A stretch of DNA of 64,000 nt, from NCBI GenBank assembly GCA_038227135.1, contig JBBRQC010000002.1, positions 62,001 to 126,000 on the forward strand, read 5' to 3'. The notes beneath the pieces were generated by a model, which saw only the letters and a program-made list of their open reading frames with translations, did not search any database and had not been told where the DNA came from. Below are positions 19,182-28,985 of the stretch, in pieces. Origin of the DNA: UBA4720 sp038227135 (lineage in GTDB: Bacteria; Gemmatimonadota; Gemmatimonadetes; Gemmatimonadales; Gemmatimonadaceae). Numbering within the stretch: the first letter of the stretch is position 1; each line of letters begins with the position of its first letter. Made by a program: the position numbers and the translations under genes.

Positions 19182-21158
19182 GTGATTCGAGCCAGCATGT
19201 CCGCGCGACTTGCAGTTATAGCTACCTGCGTTTCCGTCGCCGTAGCGACGGGAGCCAAAGCGCAGGGCATCGTCCGCCGCTACACCCAGGTCGCGATCTC
19301 ACCCGACGGAAAGCGCGTGGCGTGGATCGGGCCGACGACACCCCCCGATAACCTCAGCAATGCACTGTTTGTCACCGATCTCTCTAGGGGCGCACAGCCC
19401 GGGATGGTGTCGCTCGTCCAGGCCGACCCGGAGAGCGCGTCAGAGCTGACCTGGTCTGCCGACAGCAAACGTCTCGCGATCCTCGCGAGCTCCAACGGCG
19501 GCGCTCCGGCGATCTACATCATGACCGAACGTGCCGCGCCGGTGCGTCTCAAAGTCGTTCAGGGCGCGCTGCACGATATCAGATGGTCGCCCGACGGGAC
19601 ACGGATCTCGGCGTTGTATTCATCGGCCGATGAACAGGCGAACAGTCCCGTCGCCGCTACTCCACGCGACACGGGATCCATCGACTCGCACATAGACAGG
19701 CAGCATCTCGCGCTCATCGAAGCCGCGTCGGGCGATCTGAAGTCGATCACGCCCAACGACTATTACATCTACGAGTACGACTGGTCGCCGAGTGGGAAGC
19801 AGCTCGTCGTGAGTCAGGCGCGCGGGTCGGGCAACAACAACTGGTGGGTTGCGAAGTTGTCGAGCGTCGACGCCGCCAGTGGCGAGATGCGCACGCTCGC
19901 CGCGCCCACCCACCAGATCGCCAATCCGCGCTGGTCCCCCGACGGCTCAACGATCGCCTACATCGGCGGGTTGATGAGCGATCAGGGCGTGACCGGCGGC
20001 GATCTCTACGTCGTCCCCGCCACTGGCGGAACGCCGCGCAATCTCACACCGCGGATCAAGAGTTCGATCGCTTCGTTTAGCTGGTCGGGTCCGATGACGG
20101 CCGTCGTCGCGGGCTACGCGCAAGGAGGCACTCGGATCTCGAGGATCGACATGCACAGCGGCGCCGAAACGGTGCAGTTCACCGGTGATCAGCATGTGTC
20201 TGTTGGTACCATCTACGGAATTGCAGGAGTGTCGTCCTCCCGCGATGGAGAAGTGATGGCATCGGTCCGCGAATCGTTCTCGGCGCCGCCGGAGGTGTGG
20301 GTCACCACCGCCGGAACCAGTCGTCAGCTCACGCACGCCAACAACGGCGTTTCGTCCGCGCTCGGCCGCGGTGTCAGCGTGAAATGGAAGAGCGAAGCCT
20401 TCAACGTACAGGGCTTTCTCGTCTACCCGGTCAACTTCGACGCGTCGAAGAAGTATCCGATGATCGTCCAGGTACACGGCGGTCCATCGTCCTCGTACAA
20501 GCCGTTGTTCTACCTGCCCGGCTCCTACGAAGCGCTGGAGTCGCAGGCCGGCTACTTCGTCTTCCTTCCCAATCCGCGCGGCAGTTACGGGCAGGGAGAA
20601 GCGTTCACGCGCGCGAACGTGAAAGATTTCGGCAATGGCGATCTGAAGGATATCATGGCCGGCATCGACGAAGTCCTGAAGAAATATCCCGTCGATGGAA
20701 GCCGCATGGGCATCCGCGGGTGGAGTTACGGCGGGTTCATGACGATGTGGGCGGTGACGCAGACGCACCGGTTCAGGGCCGCAGTCGCCGGTGCGGGCAT
20801 CGCCAACTGGCTGAGCTACACCGGCGAGAACGGAATCAGCGAATGGATGGTTCCGTTCTTTGGTGCGACCGCGTACGAGGACAAGGCCGTCTACGCCAAG
20901 GCGTCTCCGATCAACTACATCGACAACGCCAGGACGCCGACGCTGGTCGTGGTCGGCGAGCGCGACGCCGAGTGTCCGTCGCCACAGTCATTCGAGTTCT
21001 GGCGGGGATTGCAGCACGTGGGAGTGGCGACTCAGCTCATTGTCTATCCCGATGAGGGACACTCCTTCGTACAGCCGGAGCACATCCGCGACGTTCAGGA
21101 AAGGACTTTGAGGTGGATGGACTCTTATCTCAAGGCGGGTCCGAGACCTCGGCCCTGA
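19182..21158 (+). CDS. Secreted S9 family peptidase (prolyl oligopeptidase class)
   Basis: A 658-residue serine peptidase with a signal peptide (ending GAKAQG), an N-terminal WD40-like beta-propeller built of repeated TWSADSKRL/RWSPDGTRI motifs, and a C-terminal alpha/beta-hydrolase domain. The catalytic triad, numbered from the GTG at 19182, is Ser515 (GWSYGGF), Asp595 (GERDAEC) and His627 (DEGHSF). It likely trims peptides in the periplasm, as dipeptidyl or acylaminoacyl peptidases do. Neither the GTG nor an ATG at 19197 has a good ribosome site, so the start is uncertain by five codons. Confidence 0.92.
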   Translation: MIRASMSARLAVIATCVSVAVATGAKAQGIVRRYTQVAISPDGKRVAWIGPTTPPDNLSNALFVTDLSRGAQPGMVSLVQADPESASELTWSADSKRLAILASSNGGAPAIYIMTERAAPVRLKVVQGALHDIRWSPDGTRISALYSSADEQANSPVAATPRDTGSIDSHIDRQHLALIEAASGDLKSITPNDYYIYEYDWSPSGKQLVVSQARGSGNNNWWVAKLSSVDAASGEMRTLAAPTHQIANPRWSPDGSTIAYIGGLMSDQGVTGGDLYVVPATGGTPRNLTPRIKSSIASFSWSGPMTAVVAGYAQGGTRISRIDMHSGAETVQFTGDQHVSVGTIYGIAGVSSSRDGEVMASVRESFSAPPEVWVTTAGTSRQLTHANNGVSSALGRGVSVKWKSEAFNVQGFLVYPVNFDASKKYPMIVQVHGGPSSSYKPLFYLPGSYEALESQAGYFVFLPNPRGSYGQGEAFTRANVKDFGNGDLKDIMAGIDEVLKKYPVDGSRMGIRGWSYGGFMTMWAVTQTHRFRAAVAGAGIANWLSYTGENGISEWMVPFFGATAYEDKAVYAKASPINYIDNARTPTLVVVGERDAECPSPQSFEFWRGLQHVGVATQLIVYPDEGHSFVQPEHIRDVQERTLRWMDSYLKAGPRPRP

Positions 21159-21174
21159 CGCTCGCTTTCAGAGT

Positions 21175-22614
21175 CTAACGCGTTACCGGAACGGCTCGCA
21201 GCCAGGAGTCGATGCTATCCGCTGCATCGCGGCCTTCGCGGATAGCCCAGACAATCAGCGACGCCCCGCGGTGCGCATCACCCGCGGCAAAGATTCCCGG
21301 CACGCTGGTGCGGTGCGCCAGGTCAGTCGCAATGGCGCCTCGAGAATCGAGCTCGATCCCGAGATCGACAAGCAGTCTGCTCTTGACCGGCCCAGTAAAG
21401 CCCATAGCCAGCAGCACAAGATCGGCATCCAGCTCGAACTCGCTGCCCGGAAGCTGCACGTAGTCCGAGCGCCCGTCGGCAAAAAACTGTCGCTCCAGAC
21501 GCACGCCATGGATCCGCCCGACGCGGCCATTCTCGCCGGAGAACGCAGTGGTAGCGACGCTCCAATCTCTCTCGGCGCCCTCTTCGTGCGCGTGGCTCGT
21601 GCGCAGCTGCATCGGCCACAACGGCCATGGGGTCGACGACGCGCGATCGCGCGGAGGCTGCGGGAGGAGCTCGAACTGCTTGACGCTCCGCGCGCCCTGG
21701 CGGACGCACGTCCCGGCGCAATCGGAGCCCGTGTCACCTCCGCCGATGATCACCACTCGTCGATCGCTCGCGTCGATGCACAGCTCGAAGAATGAGTCAC
21801 CCGCGTTCCGGCGATTCTGTGACGTCAGAAAATCCATCGCCAGGTGAATACCGTCGAGCTCGCGCCCGGGCACGCGCAAATCTCTCGCCGCGCCCGCGCC
21901 GGTTGCGACGCAGATAGCGTCGAACTCCGCGCGGAGTTCAGCGACCGTGATCTGCTCACCGACGTCAACACAGGCGCGGAATTGCACCCCTTCCGCCTCG
22001 AGCTGCGAAAGACGGAGATCGAGCACCGACTTCTCCAGCTTGAACTCGGGGATTCCGTACCGAAGCAGTCCGCCCACCCGGTCGTCTTTCTCGAACACAA
22101 CTACCACATGCCCCGCTCGGCGCAGCTGCTGCGCGGCAGCTAGACCGGCAGGCCCGGAGCCGATTACGGCCACACCGAATCCAGTGCTCCTCCGCGGTGG
22201 ACGCGGCACCACCCAACCCTCGGCGAAGCCACGATCGGCGATGGTCTGCTCGATATGCCGGATTGCGACCGGTTCGTTCACCAGACCAAGCACGCACGCC
22301 GATTCACACGGGGCTGGGCAAAGACGTCCGGTGAGCTCGGGAAAATTGTTCGTAGCGTGCAGAGACTCGAGCGCCTCACGCCAGTCGCCGCGTTGAACCA
22401 GCCCGTTCCATTCGGGGATGACGTTCCGGACCGGACAACCGGTGTCGCCCTGACAGAAGGGAACTCCGCAGTCCATGCAGCGCGCCGCCTGCGTCTGCAC
22501 GGCTGACTCGGGAGCGGGGCGATAGAACTCGCCCCAGTGGTGCACGCGCTCTTCAACCGCCTGCCGCTCCGGTGTCGCGCGGCGAAGCGTCAGGAACGCC
22601 TTGGGATCAGCCAT
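21175..22614 (-). CDS. gltD: Glutamate synthase small subunit
   Basis: A 479-residue FAD/NADPH subunit that feeds electrons to GltB for conversion of 2-oxoglutarate and glutamine to two glutamates. The N-terminal cysteines for two [4Fe-4S] clusters are CMDCGVPFCQGDTGC and CPAPCESAC. The FAD motif is VAVIGSGPAGLAAAQQL and the NADPH motif is VVIIGGGDTGSDCAGT. Its start overlaps the end of gltB by 8 bp, so the pair is co-translated. Confidence 0.96.
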   Translation of the reverse strand: MADPKAFLTLRRATPERQAVEERVHHWGEFYRPAPESAVQTQAARCMDCGVPFCQGDTGCPVRNVIPEWNGLVQRGDWREALESLHATNNFPELTGRLCPAPCESACVLGLVNEPVAIRHIEQTIADRGFAEGWVVPRPPRRSTGFGVAVIGSGPAGLAAAQQLRRAGHVVVVFEKDDRVGGLLRYGIPEFKLEKSVLDLRLSQLEAEGVQFRACVDVGEQITVAELRAEFDAICVATGAGAARDLRVPGRELDGIHLAMDFLTSQNRRNAGDSFFELCIDASDRRVVIIGGGDTGSDCAGTCVRQGARSVKQFELLPQPPRDRASSTPWPLWPMQLRTSHAHEEGAERDWSVATTAFSGENGRVGRIHGVRLERQFFADGRSDYVQLPGSEFELDADLVLLAMGFTGPVKSRLLVDLGIELDSRGAIATDLAHRTSVPGIFAAGDAHRGASLIVWAIREGRDAADSIDSWLRAVPVTR

Positions 22615-25600
22615 GACGCGCGCTCACATTGTCCCGGTGATCGCTGATGACGATCACGGGCCGGCGGTACTCGCGCGGAACGACCGCGACGAAGTGCCGC
22701 AGCGCAACGTCCCACCGATTCAGTTCGCGTTTCGCGCGCGCGCTACCGGTGAAGCGGGCGTGCTGCTCAACAAGGTGACGGAGAAGCTCGCGATCGACAG
22801 AATCCGTGACGGGACCAAGCTGCACCATGGCCGTGTTGCACTGCTTCGGCAGCTCACCGAACTCGTCGAGCACGAACGCCAGGCCGCCGCTCATTCCAGC
22901 GGCGAAATTCCGGCCGGTGCGTCCGAGGACGACGACCGTGCCCCCCGTCATGTACTCGCAGCCGTGATCGCCTACGCCTTCCACCACCGCGGTCACTCCG
23001 CTGTTGCGCACCGCGAAGCGCTCTCCCGCAACACCCGCGAAATACGCCTCACCACCCGTCGCGCCGTACAAGACCGTATTGCCGATGAGAACCGTCTGAT
23101 CGGGAATGAACTGCGACGACCGCGGATGCCGCACTATCAGGCGTCCGCCCGAGAGTCCCTTGCCGACGTAGTCGTTCGCCTCTCCTTCCAGCTCCATCGA
23201 GACGCCGCGCGCGAGGAATGCACCGAAGCTCTGTCCAGCGGATCCATTGAACTTCAACGTGATCGTCTCGTCGGGCAGGCCAGCGTTGCCGTAACGGCGC
23301 GCGACTTCACCAGAGAGCGTAGCGCCAACCGCGCGGTCGGCGTTGGTGATCGGGAGCGTCGCATTCACGCGTTCGCCGGTTTCGAGCGCGGGAGCAGCCA
23401 TCTCCAGAAGTGTTCTGTTCAACACTCCTTCCGCATCGACGTGCCGCTGTCGCGAGTGAACATGCCTGCGCACGACGCGATCGTCGCGCGTGCCCGGCGC
23501 AGCCGGCGTCGCCAGGTGCAGCAGCGAGGAAAGATCGAGTGTGTTCGCTTTCGCGTTGTCCGACGATGGCTGCGCGCGGAGCAGGTCGGTGCGCCCGATC
23601 ATCTCGTCCATTGTGCGGAATCCGAGCTGAGCCAGCAGCTCCCGAACTTCTTCAGCGATGAAGAAGAAGTAGTTCACCACGTGCTCCGGCTGGCCGGCGA
23701 ACCTCGCCCTCAGCTCCGGATCCTGCGTTGCGATGCCGACCGGGCAGGTGTTGAGATGACATTTACGCATCATCACGCAGCCCTCGACAATGAGCGGCGC
23801 CGTCGCGAACCCGAACTCGTCGGCGCCGAGCAGCGCGGCGACGACAACGTCGCGTCCGGTCTTGAGCTGTCCGTCAGTCTGCAGTCTCACCCGCCCGCGC
23901 AGACCGTTGATCACCAGCGTCTGCTGCGTCTCCGCCAGGCCGAGCTCCCACGGGCTTCCAGCGCGCATGATGCTCGAGAGCGGGGAAGCACCAGTTCCGC
24001 CCGAATCCCCGGAGATGAGGATCAGATCCGCGCGCGCCTTCGCCACGCCCGCCGCGACAGTCCCCACTCCCGCTTCGGCCACCAGCTTCACGGAAACGGC
24101 AGCATTCGGACAGATCGCCTTGAGATCGTAGATGAGCTGCGCCAGATCTTCGATGGAGTAGATGTCGTGGTGCGGCGGTGGCGAGATGAGCGTAACGCCA
24201 GGCGTTGAGTGACGCGTCTTGGCGATGATCGCATCCACCTTGTGCCCGGGAAGCTGACCTCCTTCGCCGGGCTTGGCGCCCTGCGAGATCTTGATCTGCA
24301 GCTCTGTCGCGTTGACCAGGTACTCGGCCGTCACACCAAACCGCGCCGACGCGACCTGTTTGATCGCGCTGTTGCGCTCGGTGCCGAAGCGGGTGGGATC
24401 TTCGCCACCCTCTCCGCTGTTGCTGCGCCCGCCGAGGCGGTTCATCGCGATCGCCAGCGTCTCGTGCGCTTCAGCGCTCAGCGAGCCGAACGACATCGCG
24501 CCGGTGCAGAATCGCCGAGTGATGGCGCTCGCCGGCTCGACATCGTCGAGCGGGATCGGCTCCCGTTCCACGAAATCCAGCAGGCCACGCAACGTCGACT
24601 GACGGCGGGTCTCGTCGTTCGCCAGCTGGCTGAACTCCTTGAACGTCGTGTAGTTGTCGGCGTGCGTCGCGTGCTGGAGCTTGGAAATCGTAAGCGGATT
24701 CCAGTTGTGGTGCTCGCCCTGAACGCGATACTGGTACTCGCCACCCGGATCCAGCCTCGTGGAAAAGGCGTCCTCGAATGCCTGCGAGTGGCGGCGAAGG
24801 GTCTCTTCGGCGATCAACGGCATGCCGATTCCGCCAATCCGCGACGGTGTGCCCGCGAAATGCTTGTCGACGAGCGCCGCGCTCAATCCCACCGCCTCCC
24901 ACAACTGTGCTCCGCAATAACTCTGCAGCGTGGAGATCCCCATCTTCGACATGATCTTGAGCAGGCCCTTGCCGACAGCCTTGACGTAGCGCTCCTGGGC
25001 GGCGGCGCCGTGAGGCTTGTCCTTGGCCGCTTCCGGGCGGGTCATGGCAGCGACGGTCTCGAGCGCGACGTACGGGTGCACGGCGCTGGCGCCATAGGCG
25101 AGCAGGAGCGCGAAGTGCGACACCTCTCTCGCCTCGCCCGTCTCGGCGACGAGACTCACGCGCCAGCGAAGTCTTTCGCGGATGAGATGATGGTGAACGG
25201 CGGCCACGGCGAGTGGTGATGGAATCGGCGCGTAGTCCTCGTTCATCCCGCGATCGCTGAGAACGAGAACGCCACACCCGGCGCCGATCACCTGAACGGC
25301 GAGACGGCAGATCTCATCGACCGCCGACTGCAGTCCGCGAGCTCCGTCCGCAACGCGGAAGAGGGTCGGAAGTGTGACCGCACGCAAAGCCGGGTCGGTC
25401 ACGCCCAGCAACGCGGACATCCCCTGCTCGGTGAGAACCGGCTGCGCGATTCGTATCTGTTTCGCGTGCTCGGCGGTCTCCTCGAGCAGATTGCATTGGG
25501 GCCCCAGGTTCATCGCCAGCGACATCACGAGCTGCTCGCGAATCGGATCGATCGCGGGGTTGGTGACCTGCGCGAACATCTGCCGGAAGTACGCGGAAAG

Positions 25601-27184
25601 CAGCTGCGGGCGGTGCGACAAGACCGCGAGCGGCGTGTCGTTCCCCATTGAGCCGGCGGGCTCCTCGCCCGCGTCAGCCATTGGGCCGAGGACCATCTTC
25701 AGCTCGTCGGCCGTGTAGCCAAACGCGTGTTGCCGAACCGAAAGGGGAACACCAATATCGACCTCACCGCCCGGCCCCAACAGCTCGCTCCACCCACCCA
25801 GCCCTTCTCGCCGTTTGTTCTGCTCCGCGACAAGCGTGGAAAGATCTATCCGCTGTTCCGCGACCCAGCGCCGATAAGGCCTCACCGACGCCAGCTCCAT
25901 CTTGATCGCTTCGTCGTCGAGTATGCGTCCCTGAGTGGTATTGACGACGAGCATCTTGCCCGGCTCGAGCCTACCCTTGGCGCGAATGTTCGCGACAGGA
26001 ATCGTCAGCGCTCCGGCTTCCGACGCCATCACGACAAAGTCGTCGGCGGTGACGACGTAGCGCGCGGGGCGGAGTCCGTTCCGATCCAGCATGGCCGCGA
26101 CCTGCCGTCCGTCGGTGAACGCCACTGCAGCCGGACCATCCCACGGCTCCATCAGTGAAGCGTGGTACTCGTAGAACGCGCGACGCTCGGGAGACATCGT
26201 CCCGTGTCCTTCCCAAGCTTCCGGAATGAGCATCGCCATCGAGTGCGCGAGGGGCCGTCCGGCGAGGGTGAGCAGCTCGAGTACGTTGTCGAGCGATGCG
26301 GAATCGCTCTGCTTCTCGCCGCACACAGGCAGCAGCGATGCGATGCGCCCGCCGAGGCGTGACGACGACATGAGCGCTTCTCTCACCCGCATCCAGGTGA
26401 GATTGCCGCGCAGCGTGTTGATCTCTCCGTTGTGGCAGAGGAACCGGTATGGGTGCGCCAGTCGCCACGACGGGAAAGTGTTGGTGGAGAAGCGCGAGTG
26501 GACCATCGCGATGGCGCTCGCCAGCTCCGGGTCCCGCAGATCGTCGTAGAACGACGCCAGCTGATCCGGGCGGAGCATGCCTTTGTAGACCATCGTGCGC
26601 GAGGAGAAGCTCGCCACGTAGCAGTCTTCACCACCCGCAATCTGCCGCAGCGCAGCTTCAATTTTCCGGCGAATAAGGTAGAGCGTTACTTCGAAGTCGG
26701 TGTTGGTGTCGACTTCGCGCCCGACGCCCATCCGCGCGACGAAGATCTGCCGCATGATGGGCCGGGCGCGCCGGGTTGGACCGGATAGCACGGAATCGTC
26801 GACGGGAACGTCGCGCCAGCCGAGCACCGAGCATCCCTCATCGCGCACGGACAGCTCGACCATGCGTTCGCAGACGAGGCGGTCCGCTTTGCGGGAGGGG
26901 AGGAATACCATCCCCACTCCGTAGCTACCCGCGTCGGGCAGGGAGATTCCCGCCGGCCCACAAACCCGTCGGAGGAACGAGTGCGGCACCTGGAGCAGGA
27001 TGCCTGCGCCATCTCCGGTGCAGGCGTCAGCGGCGACGGCGCTCCGGTGCGAGAGGTTCTTGAGGACCTCGAGGGATTTGTCGACGACGTCGCGGGAGCG
27101 GACGCCGTGGATATGGGCGACGAACCCAATTCCACACGCGTCGTGCTCGTAAGCCGGGTCGTACAGTCCCTGCTTTTCCGTCAT
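22607..27184 (-). CDS. gltB: Glutamate synthase large subunit
   Basis: A 1525-residue subunit. A class II glutaminase domain has the catalytic Cys17 after a short propeptide (YEHDACGIGF). Next come the central domain, the FMN-binding synthase domain (SGEGGEDPTRF, KPGEGGQLPG) and the [3Fe-4S] cysteines in CVMMRKCHLNTC. The C-terminal GXGXG beta-helix comes last. Ammonia is channelled from the glutaminase site to 2-oxoglutarate. An ATG at 27229 is also in frame. However, it abuts the T-run of a leader terminator and adds 15 residues not seen in the family, so 27184 is preferred. Confidence 0.95.
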   Translation of the reverse strand: MTEKQGLYDPAYEHDACGIGFVAHIHGVRSRDVVDKSLEVLKNLSHRSAVAADACTGDGAGILLQVPHSFLRRVCGPAGISLPDAGSYGVGMVFLPSRKADRLVCERMVELSVRDEGCSVLGWRDVPVDDSVLSGPTRRARPIMRQIFVARMGVGREVDTNTDFEVTLYLIRRKIEAALRQIAGGEDCYVASFSSRTMVYKGMLRPDQLASFYDDLRDPELASAIAMVHSRFSTNTFPSWRLAHPYRFLCHNGEINTLRGNLTWMRVREALMSSSRLGGRIASLLPVCGEKQSDSASLDNVLELLTLAGRPLAHSMAMLIPEAWEGHGTMSPERRAFYEYHASLMEPWDGPAAVAFTDGRQVAAMLDRNGLRPARYVVTADDFVVMASEAGALTIPVANIRAKGRLEPGKMLVVNTTQGRILDDEAIKMELASVRPYRRWVAEQRIDLSTLVAEQNKRREGLGGWSELLGPGGEVDIGVPLSVRQHAFGYTADELKMVLGPMADAGEEPAGSMGNDTPLAVLSHRPQLLSAYFRQMFAQVTNPAIDPIREQLVMSLAMNLGPQCNLLEETAEHAKQIRIAQPVLTEQGMSALLGVTDPALRAVTLPTLFRVADGARGLQSAVDEICRLAVQVIGAGCGVLVLSDRGMNEDYAPIPSPLAVAAVHHHLIRERLRWRVSLVAETGEAREVSHFALLLAYGASAVHPYVALETVAAMTRPEAAKDKPHGAAAQERYVKAVGKGLLKIMSKMGISTLQSYCGAQLWEAVGLSAALVDKHFAGTPSRIGGIGMPLIAEETLRRHSQAFEDAFSTRLDPGGEYQYRVQGEHHNWNPLTISKLQHATHADNYTTFKEFSQLANDETRRQSTLRGLLDFVEREPIPLDDVEPASAITRRFCTGAMSFGSLSAEAHETLAIAMNRLGGRSNSGEGGEDPTRFGTERNSAIKQVASARFGVTAEYLVNATELQIKISQGAKPGEGGQLPGHKVDAIIAKTRHSTPGVTLISPPPHHDIYSIEDLAQLIYDLKAICPNAAVSVKLVAEAGVGTVAAGVAKARADLILISGDSGGTGASPLSSIMRAGSPWELGLAETQQTLVINGLRGRVRLQTDGQLKTGRDVVVAALLGADEFGFATAPLIVEGCVMMRKCHLNTCPVGIATQDPELRARFAGQPEHVVNYFFFIAEEVRELLAQLGFRTMDEMIGRTDLLRAQPSSDNAKANTLDLSSLLHLATPAAPGTRDDRVVRRHVHSRQRHVDAEGVLNRTLLEMAAPALETGERVNATLPITNADRAVGATLSGEVARRYGNAGLPDETITLKFNGSAGQSFGAFLARGVSMELEGEANDYVGKGLSGGRLIVRHPRSSQFIPDQTVLIGNTVLYGATGGEAYFAGVAGERFAVRNSGVTAVVEGVGDHGCEYMTGGTVVVLGRTGRNFAAGMSGGLAFVLDEFGELPKQCNTAMVQLGPVTDSVDRELLRHLVEQHARFTGSARAKRELNRWDVALRHFVAVVPREYRRPVIVISDHRDNVSARHG

Positions 27185-27229
27185 CCTCCAAGTCCCGGAG
27201 CGTTCGCTCCCGTGGTGCCGCTTTGACAT

Positions 27230-27325
27230 AAAAAAAAGACCCCTTCCGATTTGGAGAGGTCTTCTGCGCGCTACTTGAGCAAGCTGCTATGAATCCGTGT
27301 TCGTGCCCGCGCAGAATCTCTCCAT
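27230..27325 (-). promoter_or_regulatory. gltBD leader attenuator (terminator/antiterminator)
   Basis: Terminator state on the minus strand: an imperfect hairpin at 27262-27237 (AGACCTCTCC with GGAAGGGGTCT), then eight T residues that reach the gltB region. Antiterminator state: TTCTGCGCG (27316-27308) pairs with CGCGCAGAA (27270-27262), and GGAGAG (27323-27318) pairs with CTCTCC (27258-27253). This gives 15 bp and uses up the terminator's 5' arm. A 12-residue reading frame (27325-27287) begins at an ATG directly on the antiterminator strand. Its codons are not enriched in Glu or Gln, so the signal is unknown. Confidence 0.6.
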
Positions 27326-27599
27326 CACCCCAAGTCGAAGCGGGGCGGGATGAATGAGAATTCGGTAGTTCGCGGGCGATTGCTTCACGTGTCGGTTCTC
27401 TCAGCGGTTACGTTTGTCTTACAACTCAAAAGTAGACCTGTTCGGGCATGGACGCAAGAAAAATTCCATACCTGCTCGGTTGGGATCAGCTTCCAGCGGT
27501 CAAACTGAGAGACCTTTCTCATGGGGTCGAGGTCTTAAGGCGACGCGAAACCACACCTAAGCGTCGCCCTTCAGACCCGAAGCGTCAAAGAAGCGGCTC
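27326..27599. other. Intergenic region upstream of the gltBD leader
   Basis: It must contain the gltBD promoter, but no clear -35/-10 pair is visible. At 27539-27568 an 8-bp inverted repeat (GGCGACGC ... GCGTCGCC) lies 32 bp beyond the stop of the upstream histidine kinase and probably ends that transcript. Confidence 0.4.
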
Positions 27600-28985
27600 T
27601 TAGCTCTCAGCTCGCTTCGGTTCGTTTTTGCCGCGGGGAAGTGACAGGATGAACGTCGAGCCCTCGTCCAGATTGCTCTCGACGCTCAGCTCCGCGCCCA
27701 TCGCGCGGGCCAGGTCACGGCTGATGGAAAGACCCAGGCCGGTACCCACCGCTCCCGCGGTCTGCCCGCGAGCGAGCTGAAGGAACGGCTCGAAGATCTG
27801 CTCCAGCTTGTCCGGCGGAATGCCGATGCCCGTATCAGTGACTTTGACGAGCATGCGATCCTTGGTCGGGCCACAGGTCACCGTGATCTTGCCGCCCGGC
27901 GGAGTAAACTTGATCGCGTTGGACAGGAGGTTAAGAAGAATCTGCTGCAATCTGTCCGGGTCGGTGTGTGCTGTGTAGGTCGGATCGCAGCAGTTGTACT
28001 GGTAGTTCAATTGCTTCTGCTGCATCTGGGGCGCGACAAGGGACTCCAGCTCGCCCAGGGTCTCGTTCATCGAGACGTCGACGGAATTGAACTGCACTTT
28101 GCCCGCCTCTAGCTTGGCAAAGTTCAGGATGTCGTTGATCAGAGACAGGAGGTGGTGCTGGCTGCGCTTGATGCGGTGGAGATCCCCACGCTGCACTTCG
28201 TTGATCGGGCCGCGGATCTCAGCCTCGAGCAGGTCCGCGTACCCGCCGATGGCGTTCAGCGGAGTCCGCAGCTCGTGCGACATAGCCGCGAGGAACTCCG
28301 ACTTTGCCCTGTTCGCCTCCTCCGCTTCGCCACGCGCCTTTCGCTCGGCTTCGTAGAGGCGGGCATTGTCGATTGCGATCGCCGCCCAGCCAGCGATTCC
28401 CAAGACGACTCGCTCGGCGCGCTCGTCGAAAACTCCCACCTCGGAGTGCCCGAAGAAGAGCCCCCCAATGACGTCGCCGGCCCGGGACGCGACCGGCACC
28501 GCCAGGTAGCTATGCACCGGAAGGTGGCCCGGCGGCTGCCCGTAGTAAGGTCCCATCTGCCCATAGCGTGGATCCTTGGTTATGTCGTCGCTTCGCACGA
28601 TACCATCGCCGTAGAAGGTCGGTGCAAAGACAGGCGTAGGGCGGGGATGCCCGAAATTCTCGAAAGCCTCGCGCGGAGTTCCGGACAGTGTGTAGAGCGT
28701 GAGCTTTTCACCCTGTTTGTCGACCACGTTGTAGAAGAAGGCTCCGAACTGCGCGCCGGTCAGAGTCGTGGCGGCATCGGTCACTGTCTGGACGATCCGC
28801 TCCACATCCAGCTCTTGCGCCAGGGCGACGCCCACCTGATTGAGCGCCTCGAGCTCGGCGCGCGCGGCCTCGGCATCGGCTCGTGCCCGATCGCGTTCCA
28901 GCTCCGCGCGCCTTCGCGCTGCGACCATGCTCGCGGCGTTCTGGAGCGCCGCATGCTGGAGAGACTTCTCCTCGTCGCTTTCCAC
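27600..28985 (-). CDS. GAF-domain sensor histidine kinase
   Basis: A 461-residue soluble kinase with no membrane helices. It has an N-terminal coiled coil (about 15-50), a GAF domain (55-215) and a HisKA domain with phospho-acceptor His237 (SHELRTPLN). The ATPase domain follows, with N-box LLSNAIKF, G1 DTGIGIP and G2 GTGLGLS. There is no receiver domain, and no response regulator is adjacent. Its GTG start directly follows the TAG of the MetE-like gene, so they are one transcription unit. The GAF ligand is unknown. Confidence 0.9.
   Translation of the reverse strand: MESDEEKSLQHAALQNAASMVAARRRAELERDRARADAEAARAELEALNQVGVALAQELDVERIVQTVTDAATTLTGAQFGAFFYNVVDKQGEKLTLYTLSGTPREAFENFGHPRPTPVFAPTFYGDGIVRSDDITKDPRYGQMGPYYGQPPGHLPVHSYLAVPVASRAGDVIGGLFFGHSEVGVFDERAERVVLGIAGWAAIAIDNARLYEAERKARGEAEEANRAKSEFLAAMSHELRTPLNAIGGYADLLEAEIRGPINEVQRGDLHRIKRSQHHLLSLINDILNFAKLEAGKVQFNSVDVSMNETLGELESLVAPQMQQKQLNYQYNCCDPTYTAHTDPDRLQQILLNLLSNAIKFTPPGGKITVTCGPTKDRMLVKVTDTGIGIPPDKLEQIFEPFLQLARGQTAGAVGTGLGLSISRDLARAMGAELSVESNLDEGSTFILSLPRGKNEPKRAES

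Noticed and set aside
22601..25219. Two long plus-strand frames (535 and 336 codons) over gltB
   Set aside because: Fully antisense to gltB, no domain-like sequence, and an Arg-rich composition.
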